Below are positions 4,524 to 8,356 of a DNA stretch of 8,356 nt, in pieces. The first letter of the stretch is position 1; the number at the start of each line of letters is the position of its first letter. Under the pieces are notes generated by a model. That model had not been told where the DNA came from, ran no database searches, and was given only the letters and a program-made list of their open reading frames with translations. The DNA lies in NCBI GenBank assembly GCA_025455795.1, contig JALOLW010000162.1:1-8356 (forward strand), read 5' to 3'. Origin of the DNA: Spirosomataceae bacterium. Its GTDB lineage: Bacteria > Bacteroidota > Bacteroidia > Cytophagales > Spirosomataceae. The position numbers and the translations under genes are program-made.

Positions 4524-6512
4524 ATGTCAGAAAATAATGGCAACCCGCTCAGTCCTAACAACCGTAATCCGCGTCGAACGGGTTACCAGGGGTGGATTAT
4601 AGCGGCATTGGTTCTTGGAATTTTGGCCGTTACGTTTTTTAGCAAAGGCACTTCCGTCGTCACGATTACCCCCAAAGCGTTTGAAAAGATGGTGCGCGCG
4701 CATGAAGTGCAGAGCATTATTATTGTCAACAAAGAAATCGTAGAGGTGACACTTACCAAAGAAGCACTCGAATCGCCCAATTATCGTGGGAAGTTTACCG
4801 ATAAAAACTATTTGGGCAACAATGGGCCTCATTATCAGTTTCAAATCACGTCAGACGAGAAGTTTTTGGACTTCTTTGAGTCACTCAAACCCGACAGTGA
4901 ATCCATTGATTACAAGGTAGAAACCCGTGGTGAATGGCAAAATTTCGTAAGTACGTGGGGATTCTTGATTGTGATGATTCTCGGTATGTACTTTTTGCTC
5001 GGACGCATGGCAGGCGGCGGTGGCCCTGGAGGTCAGATTTTCAACATTGGACGCTCGCGTGCTACGCTCTTCGACGCCGAAAATAAAGTTAAAATCACTT
5101 TTAGCGACGTGGCAGGTTTGGAAGAAGCCAAAGAAGAAATCAAAGAGATTGTAGATTATCTCAAAAACCCTACGAAATTTACCAAACTGGGCGCCAAAAT
5201 TCCCAAAGGTGCGCTGCTCGTAGGCCCTCCAGGGACGGGTAAGACGCTCATTGCCAAGGCCGTAGCAGGTGAGGCAGGCGTGCCATTTTTCTCGCTCTCA
5301 GGTTCTGATTTTGTAGAAATGTTTGTGGGCGTAGGCGCAGCTCGCGTGCGCGATTTGTTCAAACAAGCCAAAGAAAAAGCACCCTGTATCATTTTTATTG
5401 ACGAGATAGACGCCGTGGGTCGCTCGCGTGGACGTGGTGCCATGCCGGGGGCCAACGACGAGCGTGAAAATACCCTCAACTCGCTTTTGGTGGAAATGGA
5501 CGGCTTTGCTACCGACTCTGGTATCATCATCATGGCCGCCACCAACCGTCCCGATATTTTGGATTCGGCGCTGCTTCGTCCCGGTCGTTTTGACCGTCAA
5601 ATTTCGGTAGATAAACCCGACATCGTAGGTCGCGAAGCGATTTTTAAGGTGCATATCAAGCCGCTCAAATTGTCGGTGGATGTGGACCCCAAAAAATTGG
5701 CCGCCCAAACCCCGGGTTTTGCGGGAGCTGAAATCGCCAACGTTTGCAACGAAGCCGCGCTCATCGCCGCCCGCCGCGACCGCGAAGAAGTCACGATGCA
5801 GGATTTTCAAGACGCGATGGATAGGGTGATTGGTGGTTTGGAAAAGAAAAACAAACTTATTTCGCCCGAAGAAAAACAAATCGTAGCCTATCACGAAGCG
5901 GGTCACGCCGTAGCAGGTTGGTTTTTGGAACACGCCGACCCGTTGGTCAAAGTGACCATCGTACCGCGTGGGGTAGCGGCATTGGGGTATGCTCAGTATT
6001 TGCCCCGGGAGCAGTATCTCTACCGTAGAGAGCAACTCATGGACGAAATGTGCATGACACTCGGCGGACGCGCTGCCGAAGATGTGATTTTTGGGAAAGT
6101 TTCCACGGGTGCATTGAGTGATTTGGAGCGAGTGACAAAACTCGCCCTGAGTATGGTGACAGTCTATGGCCTCAACGACAAGATTGGTAATATCTCATAC
6201 TATGACTCGAAACAGTCGGAATATTCTTTCAACAAGCCTTATTCGGAAGAAACCGCACGAATGATTGACGAGGAAATCCGCAAAATAGTGGATGAAGCCT
6301 ACCAACACACCAAAAGTTTGTTGGTGCAACACCGCGCTCACCTCGAACTCATCGCCAAAGAACTGCTGGAAAAAGAAATTTTGTTCCAGAGCGACTTAGA
6401 ACGACTCATTGGCAAACGGCCCTACGAAAAAGAGACGGCGTACCAAGCCTACATGAACGGAACGCCCGAAAAAGAAGAAGAACAAGCTGAACCAGAGCCA
6501 GTTGTCGAATAA
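4524..6512 (+). CDS. ftsH: ATP-dependent zinc metalloprotease FtsH (M41)
   Basis: 662 residues, full length. FtsH is a hexameric inner-membrane AAA+ protease that extracts and degrades misfolded membrane proteins and regulatory cytosolic proteins. Order of parts: short polar N-terminus; TM1 about 24-39 (WIIAALVLGILAVTFF); periplasmic domain about 40-143; TM2 about 145-160 (WGFLIVMILGMYFLLG); Gly-rich linker; AAA+ domain with Walker A GPPGTGKT (234-241), pore FVG (267-269), Walker B IIFIDEID (289-296) and the second region of homology ending RPGRFDR with arginine fingers Arg355 and Arg358; protease domain with HEAGH (457-461, Glu458 catalytic) and the third zinc ligand Asp533 in STGALSDLERVT. 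A coiled C-terminal helix (about 580-630) is followed by an acidic EKEEEQAEPEPVVE tail. All catalytic residues are present. The ATG at 4524 has no Shine-Dalgarno, normal for this phylum. The gene ends at a strong terminator. Confidence 0.98.
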   Translation: MSENNGNPLSPNNRNPRRTGYQGWIIAALVLGILAVTFFSKGTSVVTITPKAFEKMVRAHEVQSIIIVNKEIVEVTLTKEALESPNYRGKFTDKNYLGNNGPHYQFQITSDEKFLDFFESLKPDSESIDYKVETRGEWQNFVSTWGFLIVMILGMYFLLGRMAGGGGPGGQIFNIGRSRATLFDAENKVKITFSDVAGLEEAKEEIKEIVDYLKNPTKFTKLGAKIPKGALLVGPPGTGKTLIAKAVAGEAGVPFFSLSGSDFVEMFVGVGAARVRDLFKQAKEKAPCIIFIDEIDAVGRSRGRGAMPGANDERENTLNSLLVEMDGFATDSGIIIMAATNRPDILDSALLRPGRFDRQISVDKPDIVGREAIFKVHIKPLKLSVDVDPKKLAAQTPGFAGAEIANVCNEAALIAARRDREEVTMQDFQDAMDRVIGGLEKKNKLISPEEKQIVAYHEAGHAVAGWFLEHADPLVKVTIVPRGVAALGYAQYLPREQYLYRREQLMDEMCMTLGGRAAEDVIFGKVSTGALSDLERVTKLALSMVTVYGLNDKIGNISYYDSKQSEYSFNKPYSEETARMIDEEIRKIVDEAYQHTKSLLVQHRAHLELIAKELLEKEILFQSDLERLIGKRPYEKETAYQAYMNGTPEKEEEQAEPEPVVE

Positions 6513-6516
6513 AACT

Positions 6517-6551
6517 AAAAAAAGCCAAATCGCTACGATTTGGCTTTTTTT
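6517..6551 (+). terminator. Strong intrinsic terminator after ftsH
   Basis: A perfect 16-bp stem (6517-6532 with 6536-6551) around the 3-nt loop CTA, starting 4 bp after the ftsH stop. The core GCCAAATCG/CGATTTGGC is flanked by seven A on the left and seven T on the right, so it is symmetrical and could in principle also act leftward, although no leftward gene lies nearby. Confidence 0.92.
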
Positions 6552-6657
6552 AGCTCGTCCCGACTTTATTTTCGAGGTCTATATCCTCATAGACTGAACA
6601 ATTGGAGAAAGGGGTGAGGACAAAGCTTGCAGAAACAGAAATAGACCCAGAGCAAAG
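6552..6657. other. Non-coding stretch between terminator and palindromic element, with one small hairpin
   Basis: No credible gene is seen here in either direction. The only structure noted is GTCTAT (6577-6582) and ATAGAC (6589-6594), a perfect 6-bp inverted repeat with a 6-nt loop. Together with the terminator and the element at 6658-6844 it fills the 371-bp gene-free gap between ftsH and the metallophosphoesterase. Confidence 0.5.
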
Positions 6658-6844
6658 TTCATTAATTGCCCCTCGATTTATCGGGGGGAATCATAATTTC
6701 AATAAAACAGCAAGGTTTTAGCCAAATACATTTGGGTTAAAACCCATTTCTTGTGTTTGTATTTTTCTTTTATTCCCCCTGATAAATCAGGGGGCAATTC
6801 ATAAATCAGGGGGCAATTCATAAATCAGGGGCAATTTAGATGAA
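6658..6844. repeat. Palindromic MITE/REP-like element of nested inverted repeats
   Basis: Three hairpins are arranged symmetrically. The left arm (6664-6691) and right arm (6772-6799) are near-perfect inverted copies of each other, and each is itself a hairpin: the right one is CCCCCTGA-TAAA-TCAGGGGG (6775-6794), the left one a variant with a bulged T. Between them 6714-6744 folds by itself: GGTTTTA pairs with TAAAACC and CCAAAT with ATTTGG. The outermost ends also resemble each other inverted (TTCAT..AATTGCCCC at 6658-6672 against the reverse of 6828-6844). It has no coding capacity, so any movement would depend on a transposase elsewhere. Such short nested palindromes fit REP/BIME elements mobilised by Y1 (RAYT) transposases or MITEs; which applies is not decidable here. 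It ends 39 bp before the next start codon. Confidence 0.8.
6782..6837. repeat. Three tandem 19-bp units at the right end of the palindromic element
   Basis: ATAAATCAGGGGGCAATTC occurs at 6782-6800 and identically at 6801-6819; a third copy at 6820-6837 lacks one G and ends in T. The first copy is the right half of the hairpin at 6775-6794, so the array looks like local duplication of the element's end. Confidence 0.95.
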
Positions 6845-6883
6845 GCACATTATTCTTTTTACATCCTCAAATCTTTCCAACAG

Positions 6884-8140
6884 ATGAGTCGTTTTTTTGT
6901 TATTTTGGTCACGGCAGGGATTTTTTTGCTGCTCGACTTGTACGTTTTTCAGGCGGTCAAAGTTTTTACGCGCGGTAGCAGTCCCGATACCCGCCGCTTG
7001 GTGTATGGGATTTATTGGGCTGTACCTGTTGTGAGTTTGGGGGTGTGGATTGTGACTCAGTTTCTCATCGCGCCCGATGCCATCTCGCGCGCGACACGGC
7101 AGTTTGTTTGGACGGCCATGCTGATTCCTTACTTTGCCAAACTCTTCATGTTGCCGTTTGTGTTGATAGACGACTTTGTGCGGTTTTTTCGTTGGGTAGC
7201 GAGTTTTTTCTACCAGCCTTCTCCCAGTCCCGAACCATCTGCTGTAACCGATGCGGCTATTCCGCGCTCCGAATTTTTGATGAAAACGGCTTTGGCGGTG
7301 GGTGGTACTACGGTGGCGGGGTTTGCGTACGGGATTATTTCAGGGGCGCATGACTATCGGATTCGGCGTGTGCAAATCCCCCTCAAAAACCTCCCCAAAG
7401 CCTTTGACGGCCTTCGAATCGCGCAGTTGTCAGACATTCACTCGGGGAGTTTTTTCAACAAAACTGCCGTCAAAGGCGGGGTAGAAATGCTCATGGCTGA
7501 GAAGCCCGACTTGTTTCTTTTTACGGGTGATTTGGTCAATAATACCGCCGACGAAGTGAAAAACTACGTGGATATTTTTAGTAAAATCAAAGCCCCGCTC
7601 GGTAAGTTTTCGGTCTTGGGCAACCACGACTATGGCGACTACTATCAGTGGCCGTCGGCAGAGGCCAAACGCCAGAATCTCAAAGACTTGATAGAAGCCC
7701 ATCGGCTCATCGGTTGGGATTTGTTGCTTGACCAACATCGCGCTATCAAAGTGGATAATGAGGCGATTGGTTTGATTGGGATTCAGAATTGGGGGGTGGG
7801 TTTTGCCCAATACGGAGATTTCAACAAAGCCCTCAGAAATACCGACGATTTTCCTGTTAAACTCCTCCTCTCGCACGACCCGAGCCATTGGAACGCCCAA
7901 GTCACGGCAAAAAGTGACATTGACGTAGCCTTTGCGGGGCATACGCACGGGATGCAGTTTGGGGTCGAATTGGGAGATTTTAAATGGAGTCCAGCACAAT
8001 ATCGCTACAAACAATGGGCGGGGCTATACCAGCAAGGTGAGCAGTTTTTATACGTCAATCGGGGTTTTGGGTATTTGGGCTATCCAGGGCGCGTAGGAAT
8101 TTTGCCCGAGATTACCATCGTCGAATTGGTAAAAGCGTAG
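6884..8140 (+). CDS. Membrane-anchored calcineurin-like metallophosphoesterase (YkuE/YaeI type)
   Basis: 418 residues: a membrane domain followed by a complete metallophosphoesterase domain. Hydrophobic helices lie near 2-24, 41-63, 74-97 and 132-153. Positive charges between helices 1 and 2, after helix 3 and before helix 4 (R128, K134) suggest that the catalytic domain (about 155-418) faces the periplasm. Metal-binding motifs are all present: LSDIHSG (182-188; Asp184, His186), FTGDLVNN (213-220; Asp216), LGNHDYG (245-251; Asn247, His248), LSHDP (329-333; His331) and FAGHTHGMQFG (350-360; His353, His355). YkuE/YaeI/LpxG relatives act on phosphate esters or pyrophosphates of lipids such as UDP-2,3-diacylglucosamine, or on unknown substrates; the substrate here is not known. 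The gene stands alone behind the ftsH terminator and the palindromic element, so its promoter should lie between about 6660 and 6884, though no convincing TAnnTTTG was found. Confidence 0.92.
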   Translation: MSRFFVILVTAGIFLLLDLYVFQAVKVFTRGSSPDTRRLVYGIYWAVPVVSLGVWIVTQFLIAPDAISRATRQFVWTAMLIPYFAKLFMLPFVLIDDFVRFFRWVASFFYQPSPSPEPSAVTDAAIPRSEFLMKTALAVGGTTVAGFAYGIISGAHDYRIRRVQIPLKNLPKAFDGLRIAQLSDIHSGSFFNKTAVKGGVEMLMAEKPDLFLFTGDLVNNTADEVKNYVDIFSKIKAPLGKFSVLGNHDYGDYYQWPSAEAKRQNLKDLIEAHRLIGWDLLLDQHRAIKVDNEAIGLIGIQNWGVGFAQYGDFNKALRNTDDFPVKLLLSHDPSHWNAQVTAKSDIDVAFAGHTHGMQFGVELGDFKWSPAQYRYKQWAGLYQQGEQFLYVNRGFGYLGYPGRVGILPEITIVELVKA

Positions 8141-8181
8141 AAAAAAGCCGCTTAATTTTTCGTAGGCCGTTGGTTTTCGAT

Positions 8182-8189
8182 TACTTTTG
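8182..8189 (+). promoter_or_regulatory. Putative promoter -7 element (TACTTTTG) for the small membrane protein
   Basis: A full match to TAnnTTTG, with TTCG (8159-8162, three of four to TTTG) exactly 19 nt upstream, the usual Bacteroidota -33/-7 spacing. Transcription would begin around 8196, giving a leader of about 36 nt before the ATG at 8232. It is the best promoter-like site in the window. Confidence 0.55.
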
Positions 8190-8231
8190 TGGCTGTAAAA
8201 ACGAATTTTCAAACTAAACAAATACATCACC

Positions 8232-8336
8232 ATGTTGGCTATCGCATTTTTTGTTACTTTGTTGGCCGTTTCATTCTGGGTTGGCCGTATTTTGGAAGGT
8301 CAAGAACGTAACTACCAAAAGTTTTTTAAAGACTAA
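8232..8336 (+). CDS. Candidate 34-residue single-pass membrane protein
   Basis: A complete small frame, ATG to TAA. Residues 2-17 (LAIAFFVTLLAVSFWV) form one membrane helix, followed by a short charged tail beginning GRILEGQERNYQKFFKD. The helix has no preceding positive charge, while the tail carries Arg and Lys, suggesting N-outside/C-inside. Support for its being a gene comes from the well-placed promoter element upstream, the clean helix-plus-tail composition and use of ATG. I do not recognise a family. Small membrane proteins of this size often modulate larger membrane complexes, but nothing here points to a partner. The last 20 bases of the window after its stop show nothing recognisable. 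Confidence 0.55.
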   Translation: MLAIAFFVTLLAVSFWVGRILEGQERNYQKFFKD

Positions 8337-8356
8337 AAGACAACGAACAATCAGTT

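Noticed and set aside
5298..6035. 245-codon minus-strand open frame inside ftsH
   Set aside because: It lies opposite the highly conserved AAA+ and protease parts of FtsH and has no features of its own; a product of codon bias.
6760..6767. TATTTTTC as a promoter for the metallophosphoesterase
   Set aside because: It matches seven of eight consensus positions but lies inside the palindromic element with no -33 box, more than 115 bp before the start codon; AT-rich chance matches are common.
7430..8014. 194-codon minus-strand open frame opposite the metallophosphoesterase
   Set aside because: It covers the metal-binding motifs of the forward gene and has no motif itself.
8141..8162. Terminator after the metallophosphoesterase
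   Set aside because: An A tract and a T tract flank AGC/GCT, but the complementary core is only 3 bp with a 1-nt loop, too small to form a hairpin.

Overview
The window looks like chromosomal DNA of a Bacteroidota member, most likely a gliding or Cytophagia-type bacterium (Runella, Dyadobacter or Spirosoma relatives would fit, but the genus is a guess). The reasons are a GldD gliding-motility lipoprotein, a short biotin ligase lacking the DNA-binding domain, a birA/rsfS/ftsH neighbourhood of the kind seen in this phylum, the general absence of Shine-Dalgarno sequences, and promoter -7 elements of the Bacteroidota form TAnnTTTG.

Layout. A secreted CocE/NonD-type serine hydrolase runs leftward off the window from 735. 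Divergent from it, a rightward group starts with a class IV PLP aminotransferase (789-1616), followed by two unrecognised genes: a two-helix membrane protein with a long helical tail (1645-2208) and a small soluble protein (2205-2570) whose start overlaps the preceding stop as ATGA. Converging on these are leftward birA (4039-3281, TTG start) and gldD (3312 or 3291 to 2590), which overlap each other. Divergent from birA across 37 bp is rightward rsfS (4077-4460), then ftsH (4524-6512), closed by a strong perfect-hairpin terminator. A 371-bp non-coding gap follows. It holds a palindromic, MITE/REP-like element of about 187 bp (6658-6844) with three tandem 19-bp units at its right end. Then come a membrane-anchored metallophosphoesterase (6884-8140) and, behind a good TAnnTTTG element, a 34-residue single-pass membrane protein candidate (8232-8336).

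How the genes relate. rsfS, ftsH and birA are housekeeping genes for ribosome silencing, membrane and cytosolic protein turnover, and biotin loading of carboxylases. gldD belongs to the gliding/type IX secretion apparatus. The aminotransferase and the two unknown genes may be one transcript, but nothing shows a shared function.

The most unusual feature is at the 5' end of gldD. Three successive arrays of different 7-bp repeats (3140-3181, 3187-3235, 3239-3270) fill the space between the birA stop and the mature GldD sequence. They encode most of the GldD leader, including the hydrophobic core of its lipoprotein signal peptide. Because 7 is not a multiple of 3, gain or loss of one unit would change the reading frame, so this could be a phase-variable switch or simply repeat invasion of a tolerant leader. 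The second candidate for something undescribed is the coupled gene pair at 1645-2570. The rest of the window looks ordinary.
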